A DNA stretch of 64,000 bases from Thinopyrum elongatum (GCA_011799875.1 CM022301.1:13473570-13537569), one strand, 5' to 3'. Shown: positions 11,351 to 22,930, counted from the stretch's first letter. Numbers and translations are program-made. The notes: a model not told the origin generated them from the letters alone.

Positions 11351-13978
11351 ATGGCGAGCGCTCTTGGCTCTTCCTCGCGCCCTCATGGCCCTCAAATGGG
11401 TGATTGGCGAAGCTGCTCAGTGTCTCACCTTCAGCTGAATTGACTTCGGGCGCAGCGATATCTCCGTCCCGCAGATCTAGTCTCCGTGCGAGCGGGGTTG
11501 GCCTCGATTGGCAATGATGTGCTAGCAGAGAACTTCCCCAATCCCAACAAGGAGGAGAGGGTGTGCTTCGTCTCGTTTCTTCTGAGGGGCTTAGGATTCC
11601 CGATCCACCCCTTCCTCAGAGGTCTATTGGAATTCTACGGGATCCAGCTGCACAACCTCACACCAAGTTCTATTCTGCACATTTCTGGTTTTGTCGCTCT
11701 CTGCGAACTATTCTTAGGCTGCGAGGCTCATTTCAAACTATGGAGAAAGTTCTTTTGCCTCGTCCCTCGTCATCAAGGGGGTTCTATATTTGAAGTGGGC
11801 GTCGCCGAAGCATGGCGCATAGCCGGATCAGGTTACCTCATCGGAACTCCCAAGAAGGCATCCGAAGAATGGGCTTCGGAATGGTTTTATATCGAGGATG
11901 TTCCCCTTCTGGACCCAGTTCGACGTGGACTTCCCGAATTCTCCAGTGCTCCTTTGAAGAAATGCCTCAACTGGCGCCCCCGGAGCCCCAAAGAAGAAGA
12001 CAGTGCGGAAGTAAGGAGGTTGGTCAGCAAGGTCAGGTTACTTGCCCATTCCGAACTCTCGATAATCGAAGTCATGGCTATTGCGATAAAGCGATGCATC
12101 CACCCCCTTCAGTCCTGAGTGACCCCTTTTATGGTGTTACAACGGAGAGGACGATGCATCTCGCTATAGGCGCAAGGGCCCGGATACCCCCGCCGCTCTG
12201 GCCGCCATTCTGGCAGATCTTTATAAGGGGGAGAAAGAAGAATTCCTCCGTTTAAATTGTCGGGAATGTTTCTCCATGTATAACCCCATTGAATGGGTGA
12301 GTTTTTTTATTATCTGCATTGTCTTACCTCATTATCGAGGCATACTAATTGAATTGTTCTGGTCATCTTTGAAACAGACATGGAGGAAGGTCGTCGAAAA
12401 TGTGCACTTCCCCTCCCCACAACCAGAGGACCATGCTCGCCACGAAGATCCCAACCTCTGCAAGGATCCGGATATATTTATAGAGTTTGATGATGGAGTC
12501 TTTTATCAAGCAAGCCTTGACGGTTCGGAAGTGGCCATTACGGCCGACTACCCCGGCCTTCTCCCTTTCTCTAGGGTAAGTATTCGGAAATCATCCTCAG
12601 AAAGAGGAGTCCCCACTTGCGTCTCACCCATCACATTGAATCGTGCTTTATAGGATCGGCGCTCAGCGGGCCGCACTCCATCTAGGGCGGCCCCTAGTAA
12701 GGTAGCATCTGTGCAGGGTAAGCCTTCCAAACGAAAGGAAACCGGGAGCGCCGTCGAGCCCCCTCCTATCAAAGAGGTATAACCTTTAATATATGCCTAG
12801 GCATAAAACCAGATTGTCATATTTCTCCTCCCATCTTATTCCAGGAGGAGCACACGGCGAACCATGTCCAAAATCCCTATTAGTCGATCATCAGCTAATC
12901 CGGCGTCGGGCTCATCAATCGGGACAAGAGCCAATACGGATGCAGCGCCAACTTATCCGCCTCATGAAGATTCGGATGGCGTATCCATCCCAAATTCCGA
13001 AGTAGAGAGCGTGATGAATCATGGACGACTGAAAGAGACCATGCGCACTCTAGTTTTTACGGAGCAGGAATTTACTGCCCTCTGCACCGTGGATGCATAT
13101 ATCCGAGCCACCCGGGACGGACTTGCTGGAGTTGCCCACCTGTTTTCGAAAGATATGCAGGTAACGGTTTGTGTAAATTTAATAGATATATGCCAGTAGC
13201 CCCCGAGACTTGAAGCGGTTTAGCCCAACCGATTTAAGGATCGTTATGACCACAGGTCCTCAAAGAGAAGAACAACGCACTGTCCTAGGAGCTTGAAATG
13301 AGCTGGATAAAGCTAAACGCCACCACCACAGAGCTAGAAGAACTGAAGAAAGTCATGATGGCTGTTGATCAAAAGAACAAACTGGAGGAGAAAAATGATA
13401 AGCAAGCCGAAGAGATAAAGAGCTTAAAGGCTCAATTATCGAATGCTCAAAAAGATAATAAAAAGTTGAAAGGCGGCATATTCAGTATGACCTTTGAACC
13501 ATCCAAGTTACTCATATTATACCGTAATTCGGAGTGTTATAATGCTGCTCTTGCAGGTCTATTAACCGGGCGTCATGAAGAAGAAGTATCCGGATTCCAA
13601 GGCGACATTTTAAAAGAGCTGTCCGTAGTGCATGAGCGGGCCCGAAAAGCCATGAGAAGTATGGCCAAGGCCTTATGGCCATCCGATGCCCCTCCAGAAA
13701 GTATGGAGTGGTTGGCAAACCTGTTCAAAGGTGCCCGGTGCCGTTTTGAGCTATGGAAGACGTCAGCATGCCGGGAAGGTGCACGAGAGGCATGGGCAAT
13801 GGTGAAGACGCGCTACACCGGGCTTGATCCGAATCGTATGGCCCCAGTTGGACCGCAGGGACCGGACGGAAAAGAGATTCCCGTGAACTTGGTATATGAC
13901 CCAGTGATGATAGCTGCGAAATATTCGCAAGAAGACTGTAGCTTAAGCAGTCTTATAGATGACATAGATAAAGAGTAG
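11351..13978 (+). pseudogene. Antisense multi-exon gene, Transposase_28 (PF04195)-like
   Basis: The gene lies on the strand opposite gag-pol, just inside the 3' LTR. The start ATG at 11351 follows a TATA box. Exon 1 (11351-12296) holds the conserved core: VRAGLASIGNDV, RVCFVSFLLRGLGFPIHPF, LLEFYGIQLHNLTP, FVALCELFLGCEAHF and the EWFYIEDVPL region. This is the 'putative gypsy type transposon' domain seen in plant Gypsy elements. Introns with GT-AG ends are readable at 12297-12377, 12576-12653, 12777-12844, 13161-13255 and about 13487-13555. Exon 5 encodes a Lys/Glu-rich coiled coil and exon 6 an open C-terminal part ending at 13978. Breaks: in-frame TGA at 11441, a frameshift near 12118, and a TAG early in exon 5. 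Function is unknown; despite the Pfam name no DDE motif is visible. Confidence 0.75.
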
Positions 13979-14790
13979 GCGTTCGATTCAATGTATCAAT
14001 GTACTTTATCATCGAACTTATCTCCAACCGAACTTGTCAAAATTTGTCATCGCAGGCCTTCAGCTTCGACCTCCAAACCAAGAAGTTGGAGTGCTTTTGG
14101 ATACCATGTTTGAATGTAATAAACATTCATTATGTCTGGAAACCAGGCAATCCGGTCATGTTGCTCGAACAGACAAAATTTGTTCGGGGAGTTATGTTAT
14201 ATTACTATTTAGCGTAAGAAACATCTTCCAGGGAAAATAGTTCCGTTAAGGGTTCCTTTCCTTGGGTCGGCATGCTGAAGTATGCATGCCTAGGCTTTGA
14301 TCCAAATTACGGGCAGCCTATCCCGTATTTGTTAGAAGAATTACACAAATGTAAATAATCTGTCGTTTCTTGCCGACCAATTATTCCCTTAAGAACGCTA
14401 GCTTTCGGCTTCACCCGTCTGAGGTACAGATCCGGGGTACCTGGTTGTAACAATCGCAGAGGTGCTCCCTTTACACCCTAGACGAACAATCGGGAACGTA
14501 GGGTATAAACATAGGAGCGAGGCAACCCGGCTTGGCAAAATCTTAAGTCATAGTGGTGCATATAATGGCAAAAGATGTATAGAACAAACGACGTAAACAA
14601 TGTAAGCAACAAGCTTTCAGTAATAAGCTTTGTCAAAGAAGCCCCCAGTTATAGTTGGGTATATACATTTAAAGATGTGTACCCCTAACAGTTTGGTAGA
14701 TCCGAACATACCCTGGGATAAAATAAAAAAATAAAAAAGAAGAGGAGAAAAAAGGAATCTAATCAAAAAAGAAAAAAGGATGCGACCGAA
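13979..14790. other. Spacer between antisense gene and integrase end
   Basis: AT-rich, no convincing coding potential. The two genes converge here, so it should hold the 3' ends of both the antisense transcript and the gag-pol frame. An A-rich stretch near 14725-14780 is the only clear compositional feature. Confidence 0.5.
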
Positions 14791-15990
14791 CTATCTGTAG
14801 AATCGTCGAAGCCGAGCAGCGTTCCATGGATTTGGCTCAAGGCGATTGTCCGATGCGTTACAAAGGCGGTAGGCTCCTCCTGTGAGAACTTCATCTATGA
14901 TGAAGGGGCCCTCCCATCTCGGTTTGAGCTTATCCTTCTTCTTCTCCGGGAGAGGCAAGACGAGTTCGCCAATGTTATAAGTCTTGGCCCGCACTTCTCT
15001 GCTTTGGTATCGCCTGGCCTGTTGTTGATAAAGTGCGGAACGGGCTTGTGCAATATCACGCTCCTCTTTGAGACCGTCTAGGTCGTCCTGCCGATCGAGC
15101 TCGACTTCTCGCTCTTCGTACATGCGCACTCGAGGTGAGTCATGCATAATGTCGCAGGGCAGGACAGCTTCCGCGCCGTACACCATCAAGAAAGGTGTAT
15201 ATCCGGTTGTCCGGTTAGGTGTAGTCCGCAGCCCCCAGAGCACGGAATCGAGTTCCTCAACCCAGTGTTTATCTGACTCATGTAGGGAGCGCACCAGTCG
15301 GGGTTTGATGCCGCTCATTATCAGGCCATTGGCCCGTTCAACCTGACCATTTGTTTGAGGGTGGTAAACTGATGCATAGTCGAGTTTAATGCCCAATTTA
15401 GCACACCAGTTTTTCGCCTCATCAGCTGTGAAATTGGAGCCATTGTCAGTGATGATACTGTGCGGGACACCATAGCGGTGTACCACGCCAGATATAAAGT
15501 CGATCACTTGTCCTGCTTCAGCCGTTTTTACTGGTTTGGCCTCTATCCACTTAGTGAATTTATCCACCATAACCAGTAAATATTTCTTTCTATGGCTTCC
15601 CCCTTTAAGGGGTCCGACCATATCGAGCCCCGAGATCATGAAGGGCCAAATAATGGGGATTGTTCTTAAGGCGGTGGGAGGCGTATGACTTTGATTGGCG
15701 AAAAGCTAACATCCCACACAACGCTGGACAAGGGCTTGTGCGTCTGCTCGGGCCGTTGGCCAGAAAAAACCTGTCCGGAAAGCTTTGCTTACGAGGGCCC
15801 GAGCTGCAGCGTGATGGCCGCCCAGACCAGCATGTATTTCAGCCAGGAGTTGCCGTCCCTCCTCTTCGGAGATACACCTTTGGAGAACTCCGGTAGTGCT
15901 TTTCTTGTACAGTTCACCTTCGTGAACTTTGTAGGCTTTAGAACGCCGAACTATGCGAGGGGCCTCATTTTGATCATCAGGAAGCTCCTG
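14791..15990 (-). pseudogene. Gypsy integrase
   Basis: Reading on the minus strand, a zinc-binding N-terminus (EIHAGLGGHHAAARALVSKA ... QRCVGC) is followed, after a stop and frame break near 15650, by the catalytic core from 15639. Catalytic residues are visible: Asp in GLDMVGPL, Asp in IITDNGSNF and Glu in NGQVERANG. The C-terminal part (LKPRWEGPFIIDEVL, ending in RLRRFYR) resembles the GPY/F module of Gypsy integrases. The 282-residue core ORF is uninterrupted, but the full polyprotein is not. It would insert element cDNA into chromosomes. Confidence 0.88.
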
Positions 15991-16004
15991 CCTATTAAGG
16001 TAGG

Positions 16005-17179
16005 CTAGGAAGGGTTTAGTCCTGGAGCAATAACGGCCATGATCTCATGAGCAGAGGGTGTTATTTCGGTATCCGAACCCCCGATGATACCTGTATCATG
16101 TTCGGCTGATGGGGGTGTGATCAGGTCCGTACTTGCATCTCTGCTTTCGTCCTGCCATACCACGGATGGCTTGAAGAGCCTTTCCACGAAGGTATTAGGT
16201 GGGACGGGGTCGCGCTTGGCGCCCATGCGAGCGAGTATATCCGCTGCCTGGTTACTGTCTCTAGCGACGTGATGAAATTTGAGCCCCTCGAACCGAGCTG
16301 ATATTTTTAATACAGCGTTTCGATATGCCGCCATTTTTGGATCTTTTGCATCGAACTCTCCATTTACCTGAGATATTGCGAGGTTCGAATCGCCGCGGAC
16401 CTCTATGCGTTGTATGCCCATGGAGACAGCCATGCGGAGACCATGTAGAAGTGCCTCATATTCGACTGCGTTATTGGAGTCCGTATACATGATTTGCAAC
16501 ACGTAGCGGACTGTGTCCCCCATAGGGGATGTCAAGATGACGCCAGCCCCCAGTCCGGATAGCATTTTAGAGCCATCGAAGTACATGATCCAGTTGGAGT
16601 AGGAACTGTATTCTTTGGGGAGCTTGGCTTCCGTCCACTCTGCGATGAAGTCGGCCAGCACCTGAGATTTAATAGCTCGGCGTGGCTTGTATGTTATTTC
16701 AAACGGTAAGAGCTCAATGGCCCATTTAGCTATGCGGCCAGTGGCGTCCCTGTTATTTATAATGTCGTTAAGTGGTACTTCGGATGCCACCGTGATCGAA
16801 CACTCTTGAAAATAGTGTCGGAGTTTTCAGGATGCCATAAAGACCGCGCAACTATCTTTTGGTAGTGATTGTATCGGGATTTGCAGGTTGTAAGGACCTC
16901 CGATATGTAATACACTGGCTTTTGGATGTGGAATTTATGTCCCTCTTCCCCTCGCTCTACGACGAGTACGGCGCTCACTACCTGGTGAGTTGCGGAGATA
17001 CAAAGCAGCATAGGCTCGCCAACACTTGTGGCGGCTAGGATTGGATTGCCTGCTAATATGATTTTTATTTCTTCCAATCCGGCTGTGGCCGCTTCCGTCC
17101 ATTCAAAGTTGTCGGTGCGTATGAGCAGTCTATAAAGTGGTAATGCTTTTTCTCCTAATCTGGAGATAAAGCGGCTCAA
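16005..17179 (-). pseudogene. Gypsy RT connection and RNase H
   Basis: The upstream piece (17179-16757) encodes the RT thumb/connection (FISRLGEKALPLYRLL, MLLCISATHQVVSAVLV). A frameshift near 16800 passes to the piece ending at 16005. This carries the RNase H domain with its acidic residues in place: Asp in IMYFDGS, Glu in NNAVEYEALLHGL, Asp in IEVRGDSNL, and Asp in ARDSNQAADIL. RNase H would remove the RNA strand during reverse transcription. The catalytic residues are kept, but the frame is broken before and after. Confidence 0.87.
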
Positions 17180-18088
17180 GGCCGCTATGCACCCTGCTAG
17201 CTTTTTGACCTATTTTAGGTCTGTTGGCGTAGCCAATTGCGACAAGGCTCGGATTTTAGCTGGGTTTGCCTCAATTCCTCTATGGGAGACAATGAACCCT
17301 AATAGCTTTCTGGCTGTAACGCCGAAGACGCATTTTTCCGGATTGAGCCGTATGTCGTATGTTCGGAGGTTGTCAAATGTGAGGCGGAGATCGTCCACCA
17401 ATGATTCGACGTGTTTGGTCTTGATGACCACATCATCCACATATGCTTCTAATGTCTTGCCGATTTGTTTTTCCAAGCATGTTTGAATCATGCGTTGGTA
17501 AGTGGCACCAGCGTTTTTAAGCCCAAAAGGCATAGTGTTGAAACAGAAAGGCCCATACGGGGTGATGAACGCCGTTGCGGCCTGGTCGGACTCCTTCATT
17601 TTAATCTGATGGTATTCGGAGTAAGCATCGAGGAAACACAATGAGTCGTGTCCCGCGGTCGCATCAATAATCTGGTCAATGCGGGGTAATGGGAAAGGGT
17701 CTTTAGGGCAAGCCTTATTGAGGTCATTGAAATCGACACAAAGGCGCCAAGATTTGTCCTTCTTTGGCACCATGACCAAGTTGGCTAGTCAATCCGGGTG
17801 TTTGATTTCTCTGATGAACCAGGCCTCAAGTAGTTTGGCTAGCTCCTCCCCCATAGCTTGTAGTTTGGGTTCGGAAAATCGCCGTACCGTTTGCTTGGCT
17901 GGTTTGAACCCCTTAATTATGTTGAGGCTGTGTTCGGCCAGTCTACATGGGATACCGGGCTTGTCCGAAGGGTGCCAGGCGAAGATATCCCAATTTTCAC
18001 GTAGGAACGCGTGTAAGGCGGCATCTACCATCGGATCCAGCTGTGCTCCGATGGACGCTGTTTTGTTAGGATCCGTCGGGTGCACTTA
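17180..18088 (-). pseudogene. Gypsy reverse transcriptase
   Basis: The N-terminal part (18085-17789: FLRENWDIFAWHPSDKPGIP) and the polymerase part (17779-17210) are separated by one in-frame TGA where related elements have Trp (PDWLAN context). The catalytic region is intact: LCVDFNDLNKACPKDPFPLP, CFLDAYSEYHQIKM, FCFNTMPFGLKNAGATYQRM, and YVDDVVIK with both Asp residues. A single TGG-to-TGA change and the join to RNase H are the main defects, suggesting decay by C-to-T/G-to-A transition. Confidence 0.9.
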
Positions 18089-18172
18089 AAATTTAACTAT
18101 TTCATCTGCTGGCTTGAAAGAGGTGGATTTGGGTCTCTTATCGAGAATCACATCATCCTTGTCCACCGTGGA

Positions 18173-19143
18173 TCATAGGGTGGTTAATTCTTCGGCCGCA
18201 AGGGCTTCGGAGAGTGCCTCAAGGGCCAAGGATGCGGTTTTGTTTTCAGCGCGGAGTGCTGTATCTGGATCACTTGTAACTGTGATTATTCCATTGGGCC
18301 CCGGCATTTTAAGCTTCATGTACCCATAATGGGGTACGGCTTGGAAGCGTAAAAAAGCGCCCATCCCTAGAAGGGCGTGGTAGCCGCTATTGAAGGGAGC
18401 GATGTGAAAGAGCAGCTCCTTTGACCTGTAATTTTCAGGGTGCCGAATACTACGTCAAGTTTAATTCTCCCCGCACATCGTGCTCCTCGACTGGGGATGA
18501 TACCTCGAAAGGTGGTACTGCTTTGCTCGATGCGTGTTCTATCGATCTGCATTTTGTCAAGCGTGTCCTCGTAGATGAGGTTAAGCCCGCTGCCGCTGTC
18601 CATGAGCACTTTGGTAAGTCGAAAGCCATCCACAATTGGGTTTAGAACTAAAGTGGCGGGTGCTCGGACTGATCGGGCCCTTGGTTCATCGTCAGCAGTG
18701 AAGGTTATTGCCGCGTCGTTCCATGGGCTCACTACGGTTACTTGGTGGACTTCGTCGAGGTCGCGGAGTGCCCTCTTACGCTGATTAGTTGAGGAGAAAA
18801 TCTCGAAGACCGTAAGGACGTTAAAATCGTCATCCTCCGGAGAATGCTTCTCTGGAGTGGCGGTGGTGAGGATAGCCTCGCCACTTTTAGCTACCTGCCG
18901 GAGTACCCAACATGCTTGAAGGCTGTGAGCTGAGTCAGTGCTCGGCGTCATATGTACCGGACAGGGCTTGTCGAGGAGTTCGTTAAGAACGGACCTGTAT
19001 CCCGTAGAGGGTTTGTTTTTCTTGCCGACGGGCTTATGGTCGGATGCCTCGTAAGGGTGTATCCGTTTTGCCCGGGCAGTGCACTGCTTAAAGGCAGCAG
19101 GTTCCAATTGGGTTTTCTGTGCCTTCCAAGTGCTTTCCATCAC
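18173..19143 (-). pseudogene. Gypsy gag C-terminus and aspartic protease
   Basis: On the minus strand from 19143 the Gag tail contains NELLDKPCPVHMTP and HSLQACWVLRQV, the usual CPxH segment of this Gypsy group. It is followed by the retropepsin-like protease with KVLMDSGSGLNLIYEDTL. The catalytic Asp sits in DSGSG, where relatives often have DGGSG. The frame is lost near 18367 and resumes at 18364-18173 (FLRFQAVPHYGYMKLKMPG). Gag forms the particle; the protease would cut the polyprotein. Confidence 0.82.
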
Positions 19144-19157
19144 GCAATACTTCCGTA

Positions 19158-19990
19158 CTACATGCGATAGCTCTGTGAAACTCTGTATGCGACGGCGGTT
19201 GAGGGCATTCTGAATTCCCTCATCGGTACAATTGCGATGAAAGACCGAGACTGCATCATCGTCGCATCAATCTTTAATCTTGTTTTTGACAAGTAGGAAT
19301 CTGGCCCAGAAGTGATGGACCGTTTTCCGAGGTTGCTGCCATACATATATTAGGTCACATATGTCTGGAGGGCCTGAATTACTTGGAGAGTATTGATTGT
19401 GGTGGGTGGGTGGGCAAAAACTCGAATCCCGACCCAAGATTGCATCCGGAGCTTGTAAAATCTCCGAAGTCACCAGTTCAGGTCTAGGGAGATCCAAGTG
19501 CTCCCCGGACCCAATGTCCGACCCTGAGTTCGGGGGACGCGGAGTCTCATCCAAAGGGAGGGTGTCCGACCCAAGAGGTTCGGAGACCCGAACATAGCAG
19601 GTGTTTAGTTTAGGGGAAGAAGTGTTTTCGGCTCGTTCCTCGACGACCGCTACTAGGTGGGTGATCGGCGGGGAATTAATTTCCCTCTGGTCGGGTTTGA
19701 GCCCGATCCGATCATAATCCGTTAAAAGCCCCAGGGCGGGGATGCGATCTAGCAGCTCGTTTCAGGAAGAGACGTCCGCCGGATCCATCTTTTCGGAGTG
19801 TTCGAGACCGATGCGGGGGTGATGTTTGGCGATCATGGGGGGCGTTGTTGGCTTGATGGCCATGCCGGCACACACGGTGAAACTGCCGAGCTGGAGGACC
19901 TGTCCTGAAGTTAGGCTCCTTCCAGAGGTGATATCATCGTTGATGACAAGGCGACCCATAGATCGCTTCTCGCGACTACACAGCGGAGCT
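19158..19990 (-). pseudogene. Gypsy gag N-terminal region
   Basis: The minus strand encodes broken Gag segments: HPRIGLEHSEKMDPADVSS, a linker rich in Pro/Glu, then LIYVWQQPRKTVHHFWARFL. The last matches the Gag 'QRPGETLRQFxxRF'-type region by pattern. Stops at several points and at least two frame changes mean no continuous protein. Assignment rests on position between PBS and protease plus these motifs. Confidence 0.7.
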
Positions 19991-20007
19991 CTCAATGAAA
20001 GCACCAA
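19988..20007 (-). promoter_or_regulatory. Gypsy primer-binding site (candidate)
   Basis: Directly inside the 5' LTR end (...CACCGACA), the minus strand reads TTGGTGCTTTCATTGAGAGC. Position fits a PBS; I cannot name the matching tRNA. Confidence 0.55.
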
Positions 20008-20480
20008 TGTCGGTGTCAAAACCGGCAGATCTCGGGTAGGGGGGCCCAAGCGGTGAGTCTAAGAATCAATGGTAACAGGGGACAATGGGGACACGATGTT
20101 TACCCAGGTTCGGGCCCTCTTAATGCAGGTAAAACCCTACGTCCTGCTTGATTGTATTCGATAAGTATACGGGATACAAGAGTTGATCTACCTCGAGATC
20201 GTAATGGCTAAACCCTAGCTGTCTAGCCTATTATTATTCTGATGGCCTCTACGGACTAAACCCTCCGGTTTATATACACACCGGAGGGGCCCAGGGTCGT
20301 ACAAAGTCGGTTTACAAAGGAAGGAAAGAGTACATCCGAACACCAAACTTGCCGTCCACGCATACAGGAGTCCCACCCGGACACGGGGGATAGTCTTCTG
20401 CTTTATCTTCATGGCCCATCAGTTCAGCCCATATCGAGTAGACCGGACACCCGAGGACGCCCTAATCCAGGACTCCCTCA
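20008..20480 (-). repeat. Gypsy 5' LTR (473 bp)
   Basis: Collinear with 10577-11045, TG...CA ends intact. A TATA-like box (GGTTTATATACAC on the plus strand, near 20267-20279) falls in a short perfect inverted repeat CTCCGGTT...CACCGGAG. Confidence 0.92.
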
Positions 20481-20485
20481 ACCAT

Positions 20486-21052
20486 GACACTGAGAGGACC
20501 CAAAGAGTATATCTCCATCGTCAGAGGAGCAAATCCTAGTCTTGAGCTATCTAGTCCCTTGTCATACTTTTCTGATGAACCCGTAAGCTGCCGTTATGAT
20601 CACCCTGTTACGGTTGATGTTTGACAAACCCCAAAGCGCATCATCTGGTATGAAGGAACTTGATACTCTCATGGTCTAAGGAATTATGCAAACTTTTAAC
20701 TTTACTGTGTTATCAACTATTAACTTGTGATGAAAATATCTCATAGTTATAACAATCATTTGGGTCTGTACATCACAAATGTTCTTCAAACATTGTGTCC
20801 TCAAAGTTGCCAGCATTCTCATGCCCATGACCTAGAAAACAGAACAATTATACAACACTTGAGCTAGTCTTAGGGGCGAGACTAGGAATCTATTTTACCA
20901 TTGATTATTCCACACATGCACATGAATTTCCTTCTGAGTCTCTTGGATATACAGACTCGAGAAACATTGCAATTATAGCACAGAAAACATTAATTACGAA
21001 TTTGGAGATAAATAATAGCTTTTATTATTGCCTCTAGGGCATAACTCCATCA
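20486..21052 (-). repeat. Copia A 5' LTR, 5' portion
   Basis: This is the start of the LTR on the minus strand (TGATGGAGTTATGCCCTAGA), separated from the rest by the Gypsy. It is homologous to the upper end of the solo LTR at 33167-35311. Bases 21053-21057 (GAATC) should be the Copia A TSD, but its partner lies outside the window. Confidence 0.85.
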
Positions 21053-21933
21053 GAATCGGTGATGGTGAGCTTCGGTCGGAGGCAGGTAAGATAACAAGGA
21101 TGTCGATATTACGTGGTTCTGGAGCTCGATTTCATCGACGTAGAGGTAGAGGGCATCGATGTGGAGCTCGGGGACATGGTGGTTCAGCGAGCGATAGCCG
21201 TTGGCCACACGGATGATGAACGACAATGAGTTGGGGTCCTCTATGAGCTATGGGGGAGCGAGCTAGAGGTGTTGGAAATTGAGAGAGAGATGGGTATCGG
21301 GCAAGCGTCAAGCGCGGACCATATCCCGCTCCTGGTGGGGGCTGCCTGCAATCAGGAGGTGGCAGGCGGCGGGTGCGTGCGCAGCAAGCACACACTCTGC
21401 CTACTAGCTAGAGGAAGATGAAGACGCCCCTGTGGGCTGGGCTGGACTGCACAGTGCCGGCCGATAGCTAAAGTCGCTTTTCTATTTATTTTTCTTTTTT
21501 GAATTTGCCACTATTTTGCATTTGTTTAAAAGTTCAAATCTATTCCAAATCTTCTGAAACTTTTTATGTAGTGTCTATGGACCCTTCCAAGCCTACATAA
21601 TTAATTTCAAGATTTTTAGGTTTATATTTTTATTTCAAAAAATATGAACCCAACAATAGTAGATTAGGGTTTAATCCCAAAGTCCAAAATAATTCCTTGT
21701 TAAACCTCAAAATTTTTTAGGTGAGTCCATATGGATGTCATGAAGCTCTTGCCAAGATCTTAAGGTTTAAGAGGGCACTTTGGATACATTGAGAATTTTT
21801 TTTAGGGTTTTTGCCCTTTAGTAAACATGAGGTTTGGATTAATCCTCAATTCCAAATTTCAATTAATGTAAACATGATGACATGCTATGCTTGAGACTAC
21901 TCTAATACATTACCATTAGCTAGGGATGTGACA
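21053..21933. mobile_element. Sukkula-like LTR, terminal fragment
   Basis: The fragment ends GGGATGTGACA at 21933, the equivalent of the GGGTGTTACA end of the solo LTR at 126-4205. Upstream it has the same succession: GC-rich block, GGGCTGGGC segment, T-rich run, AT-rich tail with AATTTC and TGATGACATGCTATGC. The other end was separated by insertion of Copia A and lies off the window. ORFs at 21028-21395 sit in the GC-rich block on both strands and show no domain. Confidence 0.6.
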
Positions 21934-21984
21934 TATGGCCAGCTGCCTTGGCTACCGATAGAATCACCGTGAGTGTGGTAACCA

Positions 21985-22633
21985 CCAAGTAAAACAGCTG
22001 GGGTGATATCGCCCCCTTGTCTCATGCCTCGCTTATTTTGGAAGAAGGGGCCCACTTCTCTGTTAATATTAATTGCAGTCTAACAACCCATGACTAGCTG
22101 CATAATTCTATGAATAAAGCCTAATTTGAACCCTTTTGAGATCATGACTTCATGAAGAAAGAACCAGTTAATGTGGTTGTATGCATTTTTAAAGTGTGTT
22201 TGTGCAAGATCCCCCCCCCCCAATCTCTTTACTCTAAGCCTGTGGACAATTTCTTGCAACTCCAAAGCACCATCTAGGATGCATCTTCCTTTAATGAAGG
22301 CAATTTGGCTAGAGTTGATAATGTTGTGAGCTACTAGGGACAACCGCATGGCATATGCTTTAGCAGTAATCTTAAAGATAACATTAATCATCGTGGTGGG
22401 ATAGTACCACAAAATGCAATCCACAGCTTTGTCCTTGGGGATTAGCGTAAGCACCCTAAGGTTGAGCCTCGATACATCCAATGTGCTGAGTGCAAAGCCA
22501 TTCAAAAATTGTAAAATCCGGCCTTTGATAGAGACCCAGAATTACTTAAAGAACGCAACCAACAAACTGTCTGGGTCTGCGGCAGTGTCCGTCTTCATAC
22601 TTAAATCACATGTTCTAGCTCCTCGGTTGTAAA
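21985..22633 (-). pseudogene. LINE reverse transcriptase, N-terminal part
   Basis: The open stretch 22505-22080 encodes LNLRVLTLIPKDKAVDCI, NVIFKITAKAYAMRLS, INSSQIAFIKGRCILDGALE and FKNAYNHINWFFLHEV, the finger and palm blocks of plant L1-type RT. Beyond it, EVGPFFQNKRGMRQGG continues toward the RQGDPLSP-type box and then homology fades. The YADD active site is not present. The palm Asp of the usual F-D-K-A-Y-D motif is replaced (FKNAYN), a sign of decay. Confidence 0.82.
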
Positions 22634-22672
22634 CACTAGTAGAAAACAGGGCTTTGGTCCAGGCAGGGCCAG

Positions 22673-22925
22673 CCCATTAATCCCGGTTCACTCACGAACC
22701 GGGACCAAAGGGGGCATCGGTCCCGGTTCATGAGGCCAGGGGGGCGGCCGGGCCTCTTGGGGCATTGGTCCTGGTTCGTCTGGCCCCTTTGGTCCCGGTT
22801 CCAGCCACGAACCGGGACCAATGGGCCTCGCTCCTAGCCCACAACCATTGGTCCCGGTTCGTGGCTGGAACCGGGACCAAAGGGGGACCTTTAGTCCCGG
22901 TTCCAGCCACGAACCGGGACCAATG
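22673..22925. repeat. CACTA 1 5' subterminal hairpin array
   Basis: About eight copies of GGTCCCGGTTC or its complement GAACCGGGACCAA occur in both orientations. The pair CCAGCCACGAACCGGGACCA and its reverse complement around 22795-22920 would fold into a strong stem. Such arrays are typical transposase-binding regions of CACTA elements and a plausible small-RNA source. Confidence 0.85.
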
Positions 22926-22930
22926 AGTTG

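Larger units (their letters stand above)
10577..20480 (-). mobile_element. Gypsy LTR retrotransposon (Fatima-like), complete
   Basis: The element is 9904 bp, flanked by a perfect 5-bp duplication ACCAT (10572-10576 and 20481-20485) and inserted in the Copia A LTR. The two LTRs are about 470 bp and start TGTCGGTGTCAAAACCGG when read on the plus strand. On the minus strand the order is 5' LTR, PBS, gag, protease, RT, RNase H, integrase, which is Gypsy order. An unusual plus-strand, intron-containing gene occupies the stretch next to the 3' LTR. All gag-pol segments carry stops or frameshifts, so the copy is inactive. The name Fatima rests on recalled LTR sequence. Confidence 0.9.
1..21052 (-). 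mobile_element. Copia LTR retrotransposon A (5' part, interrupted)
   Basis: The minus strand reads, from high to low coordinates: 5' LTR, primer-binding site, leader, gag, protease, integrase, then the start of reverse transcriptase, which leaves the window at base 1. This domain order (integrase before RT) defines the Copia/Ty1 superfamily. The 5' LTR starts TGATGGAGTT at 21052 and ends ...CCTAACA at 9263, about 1.88 kb once the Gypsy insertion is removed. The element is broken by a solo LTR in RT, a palindromic MITE in the leader and a complete Gypsy in the LTR. Every coding domain has stops or frameshifts, so it is a fossil. Related LTRs occur at 33167-35311 and 61589-63300. Confidence 0.88.
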
